In this document: in pieces, positions 1 through 8,580 of the stretch
Layout: each line of letters begins with the position of its first letter
Numbering within the stretch: position 1 is the first letter of the stretch
Notes under the pieces: model-generated
Databases searched by the model: none
The model's input: only the letters and a program-made list of their open reading frames with translations
Told to the model about the DNA's origin: nothing
DNA from: an uncultured Prevotella sp.
GTDB taxonomy: Bacteria; Bacteroidota; Bacteroidia; Bacteroidales; Bacteroidaceae
Length of the DNA: 42,036 nt
Assembly (NCBI RefSeq): GCF_946407605.1
Contig: NZ_CAMJOS010000032.1
Location: 1-42,036 of the forward strand
Direction: 5' to 3'
Position numbers and translations under genes: made by a program

Positions 1-594
1 AAGACAATCGAGTATGATCCGAACCGTTCGGCTCGCATCGCTCTGCTCTTCTACGCTGATGGTGAAAAACGTTACATTATTGCTCCTAATGGACTGCAGG
101 TTGGTGCAACTCTGATGTCTGGTGCGGATGCAGTGCCCGAGGTGGGTAATGCACTTCCGTTGGCCAACATCCCCGTGGGTACCGTTATCCACAACATTGA
201 GATGCGTCCCGGTCAGGGTGCCAAGCTCGTTCGTTCGGCTGGTAATTTCGCTCAGTTGACTTCTCGTGAGGGTAGCTATTGTGTTATCAAGCTCCCTTCA
301 GGCGAGACTCGTCAGATTCTCTCAGCTTGTAAGGCTACTGTAGGTAGTGTAGGTAACTCAGACCACGCTCTTGAGCAGTCTGGTAAGGCAGGTCGCAGCC
401 GCTGGCTGGGTCAGCGCCCGCACAACCGTGGTGTCGTGATGAACCCGCATGATCACCCGATGGGTGGTGGTGAAGGACGTCAGTCTGGTGGACACCCACG
501 CTCTCGCAAGGGTCTGTACGCTAAGGGTCTGAAGACACGCGCACCGAAGAAGCTTTCAAACAAGTACATCATTGAAAGAGCTAACAAGAAGTAA
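1..594 (+). CDS. rplB: 50S ribosomal protein L2 (5' end missing)
   Basis: Reading frame 1 is open from the first base to the stop at 592-594, giving the last 197 residues of L2. L2 is about 274 residues, so roughly the first 77 lie outside the window. L2 binds 23S rRNA near the peptidyl-transferase centre and helps join the subunits. The C-terminal part is highly conserved, with '[20 protein letters not shown]' followed by a [17 protein letters not shown] segment, including the His needed for peptidyl transfer. It heads the visible part of the S10-spc-alpha operon, 24 bases before rpsS. Confidence 0.98.
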   Translation, partial: KTIEYDPNRSARIALLFYADGEKRYIIAPNGLQVGATLMSGADAVPEVGNALPLANIPVGTVIHNIEMRPGQGAKLVRSAGNFAQLTSREGSYCVIKLPSGETRQILSACKATVGSVGNSDHALEQSGKAGRSRWLGQRPHNRGVVMNPHDHPMGGGEGRQSGGHPRSRKGLYAKGLKTRAPKKLSNKYIIERANKK

Positions 595-618
595 TCACGA
601 AGTTAATTAGAGTAAATT

Positions 619-885
619 ATGAGTCGTTCATTAAAGAAAGGTCCATACATCAACGTATCACTCGAGAAGAAGATTCTCGCTATGAATGAGAGTGGTAAGA
701 AGAATGTCGTTAAGACATGGGCCAGAGCATCAATGATTTCCCCGGACTTCGTGGGACACACTGTTGCAGTTCATAACGGTAACAAGTTTATCCCTGTTTA
801 CATTACTGAGAACATGGTTGGCCACAAGCTCGGTGAGTTCGCACCCACTCGTCGCTTCGGTGGACATGCCGGTAACAAGAAGTAA
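619..885 (+). CDS. rpsS: 30S ribosomal protein S19
   Basis: This 88-residue basic protein begins [11 protein letters not shown] and contains the S19 signature '[18 protein letters not shown]' near its C-terminus. S19 sits in the head of the small subunit with S13, near the A site. The length is normal for the family. It lies between rplB and rplV, the usual S10-operon order. There is no Shine-Dalgarno sequence; the upstream stretch is A/T-rich, as is common in Bacteroidetes. Confidence 0.98.
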   Translation: MSRSLKKGPYINVSLEKKILAMNESGKKNVVKTWARASMISPDFVGHTVAVHNGNKFIPVYITENMVGHKLGEFAPTRRFGGHAGNKK

Positions 886-897
886 TGCCCCTGGGAT

Positions 898-931
898 ATT
901 AAGAATTAAGAATTAAGAATTAAGAATTAAC
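898..931 (+). repeat. 7-bp tandem tract before rplV
   Basis: Four perfect copies of ATTAAGA plus a partial ATTAAC fill the 47-base gap between rpsS and rplV and end two bases before the rplV start codon. It is one of about eleven tracts of 7- or 8-bp units in this window, each with its own unit sequence. Confidence 0.9.
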
Positions 932-932
932 A

Positions 933-1340
933 ATGGGAGCAAGAAAACATATTAAGGCTGAAGAGAGAAAAGCAGCTCTTAAGACACAGTATTTTGCAAA
1001 GCTGAAAGGCTGTCCTTCTTCTCCGCGCAAAATGCGCTATGTCGTTGACATGATTCGCGGCATGGAGGTGAACCGCGCACTCGGTGTGCTTCGCTTCTCG
1101 AAGAAGGCTGCTGCCGCTGATGTGGAGAAACTTCTCCGCTCGGCCATCAATAACTGGGAGCAGAAGAACGAACGCAAGGCTGAGGCCGGCGAACTGTTCG
1201 TCACTCGCGTCTTTGTGGACGAGGGTGTAACCCTGAAGCGTATGCGTCCCGCCCCTCAGGGCCGTGGCTATCGCATCCGCAAGCGCAGTAACCACGTCAC
1301 ATTGTTTGTTGACGCTAAAACTAACGACGTAAAAGAATAA
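933..1340 (+). CDS. rplV: 50S ribosomal protein L22
   Basis: This 135-residue protein matches L22, which lines the exit tunnel. The typical '[20 protein letters not shown]' helix and the C-terminal hairpin '[20 protein letters not shown]' are both present. It is slightly longer than E. coli L22 (110) because of a longer N-terminus, as is usual in Bacteroidetes. The start follows an A/T heptad tract rather than a Shine-Dalgarno site, and the gene ends 4 bases before rpsC. Confidence 0.97.
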   Translation: MGARKHIKAEERKAALKTQYFAKLKGCPSSPRKMRYVVDMIRGMEVNRALGVLRFSKKAAAADVEKLLRSAINNWEQKNERKAEAGELFVTRVFVDEGVTLKRMRPAPQGRGYRIRKRSNHVTLFVDAKTNDVKE

Positions 1341-1344
1341 TAGA

Positions 1345-2067
1345 ATGGGACAGAAAGTAAATCCAATTAGCAACCGTCTGGGTATCGTTAGAGGTTGGGA
1401 TTCAAATTGGTTCGGAGGCAAGGACTTCGGTGATAACCTGGTAGAGGATCAGAAAATCCGTAAGTACCTCAACGAGCGTCTGGCCAAGGCAAGTGTCTCG
1501 AAGATTGTCATCGAGCGCACTTTGAAGCTGGTCACCATTACTATCTGCACGGCTCGTCCGGGTATCGTCATTGGTAAAGGTGGACAGGATGTGGACAATC
1601 TGAAGGATGAGTTGAAGAAACTCTTCGACAAGGAGATTCAGATTAATATCTTTGAAGTAAAGCGTCCGGAACTCGACGCTACAATCGTTGCCACGAACAT
1701 CGCTCGCCAGATTGAGGGCAAGATTGCATACCGCCGTGCTATTAAGCAGGCTGTAGCCAACACCATGCGTGCTGGTGCTGAGGGTATCAAAGTACAGATT
1801 TCCGGTCGTCTTAATGGAGCTGAGATCGCCCGTAGTGAGATGATCAAGGAAGGTCGCACACCGCTGCACACTTTCCGCGCTGACATCGATTTCTGCCAGG
1901 CAGAGGCTCTTACCAAGGTTGGCCTGCTGGGTATCAAGGTCTGGATTTGCCGTGGTGAAGTCTACGGAAAGGTTGACCTCGCACCCAACTTCGCTCAGGA
2001 GAAGCAGGGACTCCGTGGTAACGGCGGTAACAATGGTGGCCGTAAGTTCCGCAATAAGAAAAAGTAA
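1345..2067 (+). CDS. rpsC: 30S ribosomal protein S3
   Basis: This 240-residue protein begins [14 protein letters not shown], the conserved S3 start. It has the KH domain with '[17 protein letters not shown]' at about residues 70-86 and the C-terminal domain with '[20 protein letters not shown]'. S3 forms part of the mRNA entry site in the small-subunit head. The tail is short and rich in Gly, Asn and Lys. It is 4 bases downstream of rplV and 24 upstream of rplP. Confidence 0.98.
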   Translation: MGQKVNPISNRLGIVRGWDSNWFGGKDFGDNLVEDQKIRKYLNERLAKASVSKIVIERTLKLVTITICTARPGIVIGKGGQDVDNLKDELKKLFDKEIQINIFEVKRPELDATIVATNIARQIEGKIAYRRAIKQAVANTMRAGAEGIKVQISGRLNGAEIARSEMIKEGRTPLHTFRADIDFCQAEALTKVGLLGIKVWICRGEVYGKVDLAPNFAQEKQGLRGNGGNNGGRKFRNKKK

Positions 2068-2091
2068 TAATTTGTAAAGTAAGAAGCTATC

Positions 2092-2520
2092 ATGTTACAA
2101 CCTAAGAGAGTAAGATATAGAAGGCCTCAGGATGGACGTGGCAACAAAGGCAACGCCCACAGAGGTACAACGCTGGCTTTCGGCTCGTTCGGCATCAAGA
2201 CTATGGATGCCAAGTGGATCGACAGCCGCCAGATTGAGGCAGCCCGTGTTGCCATTAACCGTTATATGAACCGTGAGGGTCAGGTATGGATCCGCATCTT
2301 CCCCGACAAACCCATCACTCGCAAGCCTGCTGATGTCCGAATGGGTAAAGGTAAGGGTGATCCCGCAGGATGGGTTGCACCTGTAACACCTGGTCGTATC
2401 CTCTTTGAAGTGGAAGGCGTACCTTTTGAGGTAGCCAAAGAGGCTCTTCGCCTCGGCGCTCAGAAGCTGCCTGTTAAGACCAAGTTTGTTGTAAGACGTG
2501 ACTACGATAAAAACGCTTAA
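2092..2520 (+). CDS. rplP: 50S ribosomal protein L16
   Basis: This 142-residue protein begins [20 protein letters not shown] and has the conserved '[20 protein letters not shown]' loop of L16. That loop reaches toward the A-site tRNA at the peptidyl-transferase centre. The length is typical. It ends 5 bases before rpmC. Confidence 0.98.
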   Translation: MLQPKRVRYRRPQDGRGNKGNAHRGTTLAFGSFGIKTMDAKWIDSRQIEAARVAINRYMNREGQVWIRIFPDKPITRKPADVRMGKGKGDPAGWVAPVTPGRILFEVEGVPFEVAKEALRLGAQKLPVKTKFVVRRDYDKNA

Positions 2521-2525
2521 TTAGT

Positions 2526-2720
2526 ATGAAGACGAAGGAAATTAAGGAGCTTGAGACCAAGGAACTGGCCGAGCGTTTGGAGACTGAGGTTGCCAAGTAC
2601 AACCAGATGAAGTTTAATCACAACGTTACTCCGCTGGAGAATCCATCACTGATTAAGGCTGCACGTCGTGACATCGCACGCATCAAGACGGAACTCCGTC
2701 AGAGAGAACTTAACAAATAA
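2526..2720 (+). CDS. rpmC: 50S ribosomal protein L29
   Basis: This 64-residue protein is two helices, as expected of L29, with the conserved '[20 protein letters not shown]' segment. L29 lies at the tunnel exit next to L23 and contributes to the docking site for nascent-chain factors. It starts MKTKEIKEL, 5 bases after rplP, and its stop is 2 bases before rpsQ. Confidence 0.97.
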   Translation: MKTKEIKELETKELAERLETEVAKYNQMKFNHNVTPLENPSLIKAARRDIARIKTELRQRELNK

Positions 2721-2722
2721 CA

Positions 2723-2989
2723 ATGGTCCAGATGGAAACAAGAAATTTAAGAAAGACAAGACAGGGTGTCGTTATCAGCAACAAGATGGATAAAACCATT
2801 GTTATTGCCGCTAAGTTCAAGGAGAAGCACCCGATTTATGGTAAGTTCGTTCAGAAGACGAAAAAGTACCATGCACATGATGAGAAGAATGAGTGCAACG
2901 TAGGTGATACGGTACTCATTATGGAAACCCGCCCTCTGTCAAAGACAAAGCGCTGGAGATTAGTTCAAATCGTTGAAAAGGCTAAGTAA
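2723..2989 (+). CDS. rpsQ: 30S ribosomal protein S17
   Basis: This 88-residue OB-fold protein has the S17 pattern '[19 protein letters not shown]' and the later '[19 protein letters not shown]'. S17 is an early-binding small-subunit protein. Translation could begin at the first ATG (2723), two bases after rpmC, or at METRNLRK (2732). The first is used here because the spacing suggests coupled translation, but the second gives the more usual N-terminus. Confidence 0.96.
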   Translation: MVQMETRNLRKTRQGVVISNKMDKTIVIAAKFKEKHPIYGKFVQKTKKYHAHDEKNECNVGDTVLIMETRPLSKTKRWRLVQIVEKAK

Positions 2990-2991
2990 TT

Positions 2992-3357
2992 ATGATACAA
3001 GCAGAATCAAGACTTACAGTATGTGATAACAGCGGTGCACGCGAGGCTCTCTGCATCCGTGTGCTGGGTGGTACCCGCCGCCGTTATGCCAGTGTAGGCG
3101 ACGTGATTGTCGTTGCTATCAAGAACGCAATCCCTACGAGTGATGTGAAAAAGGGTGCAGTGTCTAAGGCCCTGATTGTTCGCACCAAGAAGGAAATCCG
3201 TCGTGCTGATGGATCGTACATCCGCTTTGATGACAATGCCTGTGTGCTGCTGAACAATGCCGGTGAACTGCGCGGTAGCCGTATCTTCGGTCCCGTAGCC
3301 CGTGAACTGCGTGCAGTTAACATGAAGGTCGTTTCTTTGGCACCTGAGGTTCTTTAA
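2992..3357 (+). CDS. rplN: 50S ribosomal protein L14
   Basis: This 121-residue protein begins [20 protein letters not shown], the L14 signature, and has '[20 protein letters not shown]' near the end. L14 lies at the subunit interface, contacts 16S rRNA, and is the docking site for the silencing factor RsfS. It starts 2 bases after rpsQ. Confidence 0.98.
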   Translation: MIQAESRLTVCDNSGAREALCIRVLGGTRRRYASVGDVIVVAIKNAIPTSDVKKGAVSKALIVRTKKEIRRADGSYIRFDDNACVLLNNAGELRGSRIFGPVARELRAVNMKVVSLAPEVL

Positions 3358-3377
3358 TATTAAAAAGATTTAGAGTA

Positions 3378-3695
3378 ATGAGCAAGTTACATATCAAGAA
3401 AAATGATACCGTCATGGTCCTGGCCGGTGAGGACAAGGGTAAGACTGGTAAGGTGCTGAAGGTCTTGGTAGAGAAGGAGCGTGCCATCGTTGAGGGTATC
3501 AACATCGTCAATAAGAGCACGAAGCCCAGCGCCAAGAATCCTCAGGGTGGCTTCGAGAAGATTGAGGCTCCCATTCACATTTCTAATTTAAGTTTGATCG
3601 ATCCGAAGAGCGGAAAGCCCACACGTGTTTCTATCAAGCACGAGGGTAAGAACGTTATTCGCGTTGCCAAAAAATCAGGAGAGGAGATTAAGTAA
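3378..3695 (+). CDS. rplX: 50S ribosomal protein L24
   Basis: This 105-residue protein has the KOW motif at the N-terminus ('[20 protein letters not shown]') typical of L24, an assembly-initiator protein near the tunnel exit. The stop codon overlaps the next start (TAATG at 3693-3697), so L5 translation is probably coupled. The end of the gene contains GGAG motifs at 3678-3686 that are placed to act as a ribosome binding site for rplE. Confidence 0.98.
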   Translation: MSKLHIKKNDTVMVLAGEDKGKTGKVLKVLVEKERAIVEGINIVNKSTKPSAKNPQGGFEKIEAPIHISNLSLIDPKSGKPTRVSIKHEGKNVIRVAKKSGEEIK

Positions 3696-4249
3696 TGAAT
3701 ACAGCACAACTGAAGAATACCTATGCCGAGCAGATTGCTCCGGCTCTGATGAAGCAGTTCAACTACAGTTCTGCTATGCAGATCCCCGTCCTGAAGAAGA
3801 TCGTGGTAAACCAGGGTCTGGGCGATGCCACTCAGGACAAGAAGATCATCGAGGTGGCTATCAACGAGATTTCTGCCATCACTGGTCAGAAGGCCGTTGC
3901 TACCTATTCTAAGAAAGATATCGCCAACTTCAAGCTTCGTAAGAAGATGCCTATTGGTGTGATGGTTACCCTGCGTCGCGAACGCATGTATGAGTTCCTT
4001 GAGAAGCTCGTGCGTATTGCTCTGCCTCGTATCCGTGACTTCAAAGGTATCGAGAGCAAGTTTGACGGACGTGGCAACTACACGCTGGGCGTGCAGGAGC
4101 AGATTATCTTCCCCGAAATCAATATCGATTCAGTAGATCGCATCCAGGGTATGAACATCACCTTCGTGACAACGGCTAAGACCGACGAAGAGGGTTATGC
4201 TCTGCTCAAGGCTTTCGGTCTCCCATTCAAGAACGCTAAAAACGACTAA
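3695..4249 (+). CDS. rplE: 50S ribosomal protein L5
   Basis: This 184-residue protein matches L5, with '[17 protein letters not shown]' near the N-terminus and '[20 protein letters not shown]' in the middle. L5 binds 5S rRNA with L18 and contacts the P-site tRNA. It overlaps the rplX stop by one base. GGAG at 3683-3686 lies 8 bases before the start, although it also encodes Glu residues of L24 and may be coincidental. Confidence 0.98.
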   Translation: MNTAQLKNTYAEQIAPALMKQFNYSSAMQIPVLKKIVVNQGLGDATQDKKIIEVAINEISAITGQKAVATYSKKDIANFKLRKKMPIGVMVTLRRERMYEFLEKLVRIALPRIRDFKGIESKFDGRGNYTLGVQEQIIFPEINIDSVDRIQGMNITFVTTAKTDEEGYALLKAFGLPFKNAKND

Positions 4250-4255
4250 AGAGAT

Positions 4256-4573
4256 ATGGCAAAAGAATCAATGAAGGCCCGCGAGGTTAAGCGCGCCAAG
4301 CTCGTTGCCCGCTATGCTGAGAAACGTGCTGCTCTGAAGAAGATTATCGCTACTGCTGACGTGAACACCGAAGAGGGAGCTATGGCTGCCTATGAGGCTG
4401 CTCGCAAGCTGCAGGAGATTCCCCGCAATGCCAACCCCATCCGTCTGCACAACCGTTGCAAGATGACGGGACGTCCCAAGGGATATATGCGTCAGTTCGG
4501 TCTTTCGCGTATCCAGTTCCGTGAGATGGCATCAAACGGTTTGATCCCTGGCGTGAAGAAGGCTAGCTGGTAA
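4256..4573 (+). CDS. rpsN: 30S ribosomal protein S14, zinc-free long form
   Basis: This 105-residue protein ends '[20 protein letters not shown]', the classic end of S14. The region that carries the two CxxC knuckles in the short zinc-binding form reads '[20 protein letters not shown]', with only one Cys. It is therefore the longer zinc-independent type. S14 sits in the small-subunit head with S3 and S10. It is followed by an unusually long structured gap before rpsH. Confidence 0.97.
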   Translation: MAKESMKAREVKRAKLVARYAEKRAALKKIIATADVNTEEGAMAAYEAARKLQEIPRNANPIRLHNRCKMTGRPKGYMRQFGLSRIQFREMASNGLIPGVKKASW

Positions 4574-4685
4574 GAATGTGGACGATGGGTGACAGGTTCG
4601 CCTGTGCCCGTTGGCCATTGACCGTAGAAAGAGATTTTTTATTTAATATTGTCGGGGGAGTCCCGATTAATTAAACATTTTATTT
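4574..4685 (+). promoter_or_regulatory. Structured spacer between rpsN and rpsH, candidate regulatory RNA
   Basis: This 112-base gap stands out in an operon where most gaps are 2-40 bases. It contains a UUCG-capped hairpin (ACAGG-TTCG-CCTGT at 4592-4605, extendable by GGG/CCC to 4587-4609), a T-run at 4635-4640, and a second hairpin (TCGGG...CCCGA, 4652-4666) about 20 bases before the rpsH start. The T-run is too far from the first stem for a standard terminator. A site for a ribosomal protein, for example S8 (the known repressor of the E. coli spc operon), is an inference. Confidence 0.5.
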
Positions 4686-5081
4686 ATGACAGATCCAATA
4701 GCAGATTTTCTGACGAGGTTGAGAAACGCAATCATGGCTCATCACCGTGTTGTAGAAGTACCAGCTTCAAACTTGAAGAAGGAAATTACTAAGATCCTCT
4801 TCGAGAAGGGTTATATCCTGAACTACAAGTTCATTGAGGATGGCCCTCAGGGAACTATCAAGGTTGCCTTGAAGTACGACCCTGTAACTAAAGAGAACGC
4901 AATTAAGTTCTTGAAGAGAGTGTCCACTCCCGGTTTGCGTAAGTACACCGGCTACAAGGACATGCCGAGAGTGATTAACGGACTGGGTATTGCTATCTTA
5001 TCCACGTCTAAAGGTGTAATGACAGACAAAGAGGCTGCCCAGCAGAAGATTGGTGGTGAGGTTCTTTGCTACGTTTATTAA
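4686..5081 (+). CDS. rpsH: 30S ribosomal protein S8
   Basis: This 131-residue protein begins MTDPIADFLTRLRNA, the S8 hallmark, and ends 'TDKEAAQQKIGGEVLCYVY', which matches the conserved C-terminal rRNA-binding region. S8 binds the central domain of 16S rRNA, and in E. coli it also represses its own operon. The ATG follows the hairpin-containing spacer at 4574-4685. Confidence 0.98.
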   Translation: MTDPIADFLTRLRNAIMAHHRVVEVPASNLKKEITKILFEKGYILNYKFIEDGPQGTIKVALKYDPVTKENAIKFLKRVSTPGLRKYTGYKDMPRVINGLGIAILSTSKGVMTDKEAAQQKIGGEVLCYVY

Positions 5082-5083
5082 TT

Positions 5084-5088
5084 GGAGG
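5084..5088 (+). promoter_or_regulatory. Strong Shine-Dalgarno site for rplF
   Basis: GGAGG lies 7 bases upstream of the rplF ATG, an ideal position. Most genes in this operon lack such a site, which is usual for Bacteroidetes. Confidence 0.7.
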
Positions 5089-5095
5089 ATAGAAT

Positions 5096-5665
5096 ATGTC
5101 AAGAATAGGAAAATTGCCAATTAGTATTCCTGCAGGTGTTACCGTGGCACAGGACAAGGACGGTGTCGTTACAGTGAAAGGCCCCAAGGGCGAACTCTCG
5201 CAGAAAGTCGACAAGTCTATCATCGTGAAAATTGAGGATGGTCACGTTACCTTTGAAGTGGACGAGAACAGCCCCGTGAATATCAAGCAGAAGCAGGCAT
5301 TCCATGGTCTGTATCGCGCACTGGTCAACAACATGGTTGTGGGCGTTAGCGAAGGTTACAAGAAGGAAATGGAACTGGTCGGTGTAGGTTACCGTGTGTC
5401 AAACCAGGGCAACCTCATTGAGTTCTCGCTGGGCTATACACACCCCATCTTTATCCAGCTTCCCAAGGAAGTGAAGGTTGAGACAAAGTCTGAGCGTAAC
5501 CAGAATCCCCAGATTATACTCGAGAGCGCTGACAAGCAGTTGCTTGGTCTTATCTGCGCTAAAATTCGTTCTTTCCGCAAGCCTGAGCCTTACAAAGGAA
5601 AGGGTATCTTGTTCAAGGGTGAGGTTATCCGTCGTAAGTCGGGTAAGTCAGCTTCAGCTAAGTAA
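5096..5665 (+). CDS. rplF: 50S ribosomal protein L6
   Basis: This 189-residue protein begins MSRIGKLPISIPAGV and has the two tandem L6 domains. The C-terminal signature 'RSFRKPEPYKGKGILFKGEV' is present. L6 sits near the sarcin-ricin loop. The start is supported by GGAGG seven bases upstream. The gene begins 14 bases after rpsH and ends 27 before rplR. Confidence 0.98.
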   Translation: MSRIGKLPISIPAGVTVAQDKDGVVTVKGPKGELSQKVDKSIIVKIEDGHVTFEVDENSPVNIKQKQAFHGLYRALVNNMVVGVSEGYKKEMELVGVGYRVSNQGNLIEFSLGYTHPIFIQLPKEVKVETKSERNQNPQIILESADKQLLGLICAKIRSFRKPEPYKGKGILFKGEVIRRKSGKSASAK

Positions 5666-5667
5666 TT

Positions 5668-5689
5668 AATTAAGAATTAAGTATTCAAG
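5668..5689 (+). repeat. 7-bp tandem tract before rplR
   Basis: Two copies of AATTAAG and one diverged 8-base copy (TATTCAAG) occupy nearly all of the rplF-rplR gap. The unit resembles, but is not identical to, the ATTAAGA tract before rplV. Confidence 0.65.
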
Positions 5690-5692
5690 ATT

Positions 5693-6037
5693 ATGACGAC
5701 AAAGAAAGTAGAAAGACGAATTAAAATCAAATATAGAATTCGTAAGAGCGTGTTCGGCACTGCCGAGCGTCCTCGTATGAGCGTGTTCCGCAGCAACAAG
5801 CAGATCTACGTTCAGGTGATTAACGATTTGGAAGGTAAAACACTTGCATCTGCATCTTCGCTGGGTCTTGAGGCCATGCCGAAGATTGAGCAGGCTGCCA
5901 AAGTTGGTGAACTGATTGCTGCCAAGGCTAAGGAAGCCGGCGTAGAGTCAGTGGTCTTCGACCGTAACGGCTATCTCTATCACGGACGTGTGAAGTCACT
6001 CGCCGATGCAGCTCGTAAAGGTGGTCTTAATTTTTAA
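5693..6037 (+). CDS. rplR: 50S ribosomal protein L18
   Basis: This 114-residue protein has '[19 protein letters not shown]' and ends '[20 protein letters not shown]', both conserved in L18. L18 carries 5S rRNA into the central protuberance with L5. The length is normal. It ends 6 bases before rpsE. Confidence 0.98.
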   Translation: MTTKKVERRIKIKYRIRKSVFGTAERPRMSVFRSNKQIYVQVINDLEGKTLASASSLGLEAMPKIEQAAKVGELIAAKAKEAGVESVVFDRNGYLYHGRVKSLADAARKGGLNF

Positions 6038-6043
6038 ACGATT

Positions 6044-6556
6044 ATGGCAATGAACAAAGTTAAAGTAAATAGTGACGTTGAACTGAAAGACAGACTGGTT
6101 GCCATCAACCGTGTAACTAAGGTAACCAAGGGTGGTCGCACCTTCACTTTCGCAGCCATCGTAGTTGTCGGTGACGGCAATGGCGTTATCGGCTGGGGTC
6201 TTGGTAAGGCCGGTGAAGTGACTGCAGCTATCGCTAAAGGTGTTGAGTCTGCCAAGAAGAATCTTGTAAAGGTTCCCGTGCTCAAGGGTACTATCCCTCA
6301 TGAGATGGAAGCCCGCTTCGGTGGTGCCCAGGTGTTCCTGAAGCCCGCTGCTGCCGGTACCGGTCTTGTGGCTGGTGGTGCTATGCGTGCCGTGCTTGAG
6401 AGTGCAGGTATTAAGGATGTGCTGGCCAAGTCAAAGGGTTCGTCGAACCCCCACAACCTGGTGAAGGCTACTATCGCTGCCCTGGAGCAGATGCGTGATG
6501 CCTACACAGTGGCTGGTACCCGTGGAATCAGTATGGACAAAGTATTCAGAGGATAA
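6044..6556 (+). CDS. rpsE: 30S ribosomal protein S5
   Basis: This 170-residue protein has the N-terminal double-stranded RNA-binding domain ('[20 protein letters not shown]', '[15 protein letters not shown]') and the C-terminal domain ('[20 protein letters not shown]'). S5 is a fidelity protein at the mRNA entry channel. It lies between rplR and rpmD in the usual spc order. Confidence 0.98.
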   Translation: MAMNKVKVNSDVELKDRLVAINRVTKVTKGGRTFTFAAIVVVGDGNGVIGWGLGKAGEVTAAIAKGVESAKKNLVKVPVLKGTIPHEMEARFGGAQVFLKPAAAGTGLVAGGAMRAVLESAGIKDVLAKSKGSSNPHNLVKATIAALEQMRDAYTVAGTRGISMDKVFRG

Positions 6557-6562
6557 AGGAGA
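6556..6562 (+). promoter_or_regulatory. Strong Shine-Dalgarno site for rpmD
   Basis: AAGGAGA overlaps the last base of the rpsE stop codon; its GGAG core (6558-6561) lies 9 bases before the rpmD ATG. Together with the rplF site it contrasts with the SD-less neighbours. Confidence 0.65.
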
Positions 6563-6570
6563 TATAGACT

Positions 6571-6747
6571 ATGGCAACAATTAAGATTAAGCAGATTAAG
6601 AGTAAGATCGGTTATCCCGTTGACCAGAAGCGTACCCTCGAGGCTCTCGGCCTTCGTAAGATTGGCCAGGAGATTGAGAAGGAAGACACTCCCGCCCTCC
6701 GTGGTATGATTCGCAAGGTTCATCATCTGGTGACCGTTATTGACTAA
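6571..6747 (+). CDS. rpmD: 50S ribosomal protein L30
   Basis: This 58-residue protein begins [20 protein letters not shown] and ends '[15 protein letters not shown]', the L30 pattern. L30 is a small domain-II protein absent from some bacteria. The ATG is preceded by a good Shine-Dalgarno site. It fits between rpsE and rplO, the expected location. Confidence 0.97.
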   Translation: MATIKIKQIKSKIGYPVDQKRTLEALGLRKIGQEIEKEDTPALRGMIRKVHHLVTVID

Positions 6748-6778
6748 ACAGTAATCACATTTAAAACAGAATTCGATT

Positions 6779-7225
6779 ATGAAACTGAATAATTTGAAAC
6801 CTGCAGAGGGCTCTACCCACTCACGTCGTAGAATCGGTCGCGGCACAGGCTCTGGTCTGGGCGGTACCTCTACCCGTGGTCACAAGGGTGCCAAGGCTCG
6901 CTCTGGTTATAAGAGGAAGATTGGTTTTGAAGGTGGTCAGATGCCTCTGCAGCGTCGACTCCCGAAATCTGGCTTCAAGAACATTAACCACAAGGAGTAC
7001 TTCGCTGTGAACCTCTCTACTCTCCAGAAGCTGGCAGAGGAGAAAGGTCTTGCCAAGATCGGCGTGGCAGAACTCGTTGCTGCTGGTCTGACCAACGGTA
7101 AGGAGCTGGTGAAGGTTCTTGCCAATGGCGAGCTCAAGACCAAGGTCGATGTAGAGGCCAATGCCTTCTCAAAGAAGGCTGAAGAAGCAATCAAAGCATT
7201 AGGTGGAAACGCAACAATAATCTAA
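6779..7225 (+). CDS. rplO: 50S ribosomal protein L15
   Basis: This 148-residue protein begins MKLNNLKPAEGSTHSRRRIG, followed by the Gly/Arg-rich extension 'GRGTGSGLGGTSTRGHKGAK' that threads into 23S rRNA. The C-terminal globular part matches L15 in length. It ends 8 bases before secY. Confidence 0.98.
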   Translation: MKLNNLKPAEGSTHSRRRIGRGTGSGLGGTSTRGHKGAKARSGYKRKIGFEGGQMPLQRRLPKSGFKNINHKEYFAVNLSTLQKLAEEKGLAKIGVAELVAAGLTNGKELVKVLANGELKTKVDVEANAFSKKAEEAIKALGGNATII

Positions 7226-7233
7226 AAACGAAA

Positions 7234-8577
7234 ATGAAGAAGTTAATAGACACCCTCAAGAACATCTGGAAGATAGAGGACCTGCGCCAGCGCATCCTCA
7301 TCACCGTTCTGTTTGTCGCAATTTACCGTTTCGGTTCAAAGATCGTGCTTCCTGGCATCGATTATAACGGACTGGACAAGTTGCAGTCTCAGACAGCTGA
7401 AGGTCTGATGTCACTTCTCGATATGTTCTCGGGTGGCGCATTTTCCCACGCATCAATTTTTGCGCTGGGTATCATGCCTTATATCTCAGCTTCTATCGTT
7501 ATGCAGCTCCTCGCTGTAGCTGTACCTTATTTCCAGAAGATGCAGCGTGAGGGTGAGAGCGGCCGTAAAAAGATTAGTATGTACACGCGAGTACTGACAG
7601 TAGGTATCCTGCTGTTCCAGGCTCCGAGCTACCTCTTTAACCTTAAGTTCCAGGTTGGTCCTGCCCTTGCATCGGGCATCGACTGGCCTGTGTTCATGGT
7701 TCCCGCAACTATCATCCTTGCCGCAGGAAGTATGTTCATCCTCTGGCTGGGTGAGCGCATAACTGATAAAGGTATAGGTAATGGTGTCTCGCTGATCATT
7801 ATGATTGGTATCATCGCACGTCTGCCGAACGCTTTCGTGCAGGAGGTGGGTTCTCGCTTCGCTGCTGCTACTGGCGGTGGTTTGGTGATGTTCCTCATCG
7901 AGATTATCATTCTCTATGCAGTTGTTTGCGCAGCTATTGTTTTGGTGCAGGGCGTTCGCAAGATTCCCGTACAGTATGCCAAGCGTGTTGTTGGCAACAA
8001 ACAGTATGGTGGTGCACGTCAGTATATTCCGCTGAAGCTGTTCGCAGCCAATGTGATGCCTATCATCTTTGCTCAGGCATTGATGTTCATCCCTCTGGCC
8101 ATTGCACAGTATGCCAATCCTCAGGATGCCAGCTGGTTTATGCGTTCAATGACCGACCACCAGAGTTGGCTGTATAATGTCATCTTTGCTATCCTGATTA
8201 TTGCATTCACATACTTCTATACAGCCATTACGTTGAACCCCACTCAGATGGCTGAGGATATGAAGCGTAACAACGGATTCATTCCTGGTGTGAAGCCAGG
8301 AAAGGAGACGGCAGAATACATTGATACTGTGATGTCGCGTATCACACTGCCCGGCTCACTCTTCATTGCATTCATTGCTATCATGCCCGCCTTCGCAGGC
8401 TTGCTGGATGTGAAGCAGGAGTTTGCACAGTTCTTCGGTGGCACTTCGTTGCTGATTCTCGTTGGTGTTGTACTCGATACGCTCCAGCAGATTGAGAGTC
8501 ACCTCCTGATGCGCCATTATGACGGTTTGCTCAATTCAGGACGTATTCATGGCCGTGGCGGTGTTGCTGCCTACTAA
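7234..8577 (+). CDS. secY: Protein translocase subunit SecY
   Basis: This 447-residue polytopic membrane protein matches SecY, the channel of the Sec translocon. About ten hydrophobic segments can be traced. Family landmarks are 'ALGIMPYISASIVMQLL' (TM2), the loop 'QGVRKIPVQYAKRV' and the C-terminal 'VGVVLDTLQQIESHLLMRHY'. It lies between rplO and map, with only 3 bases before map, so both are likely co-translated. Confidence 0.98.
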   Translation: MKKLIDTLKNIWKIEDLRQRILITVLFVAIYRFGSKIVLPGIDYNGLDKLQSQTAEGLMSLLDMFSGGAFSHASIFALGIMPYISASIVMQLLAVAVPYFQKMQREGESGRKKISMYTRVLTVGILLFQAPSYLFNLKFQVGPALASGIDWPVFMVPATIILAAGSMFILWLGERITDKGIGNGVSLIIMIGIIARLPNAFVQEVGSRFAAATGGGLVMFLIEIIILYAVVCAAIVLVQGVRKIPVQYAKRVVGNKQYGGARQYIPLKLFAANVMPIIFAQALMFIPLAIAQYANPQDASWFMRSMTDHQSWLYNVIFAILIIAFTYFYTAITLNPTQMAEDMKRNNGFIPGVKPGKETAEYIDTVMSRITLPGSLFIAFIAIMPAFAGLLDVKQEFAQFFGGTSLLILVGVVLDTLQQIESHLLMRHYDGLLNSGRIHGRGGVAAY

Positions 8578-8580
8578 GCG

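Noticed and set aside
927..1421. 164-codon open frame on the - strand over rplV
   Set aside because: It is the complement of a strongly conserved ribosomal protein gene with no start context or family likeness.
4587..4640. Rho-independent terminator inside the spc operon
   Set aside because: The T-run is about 25 bases from the hairpin, and essential genes follow directly.
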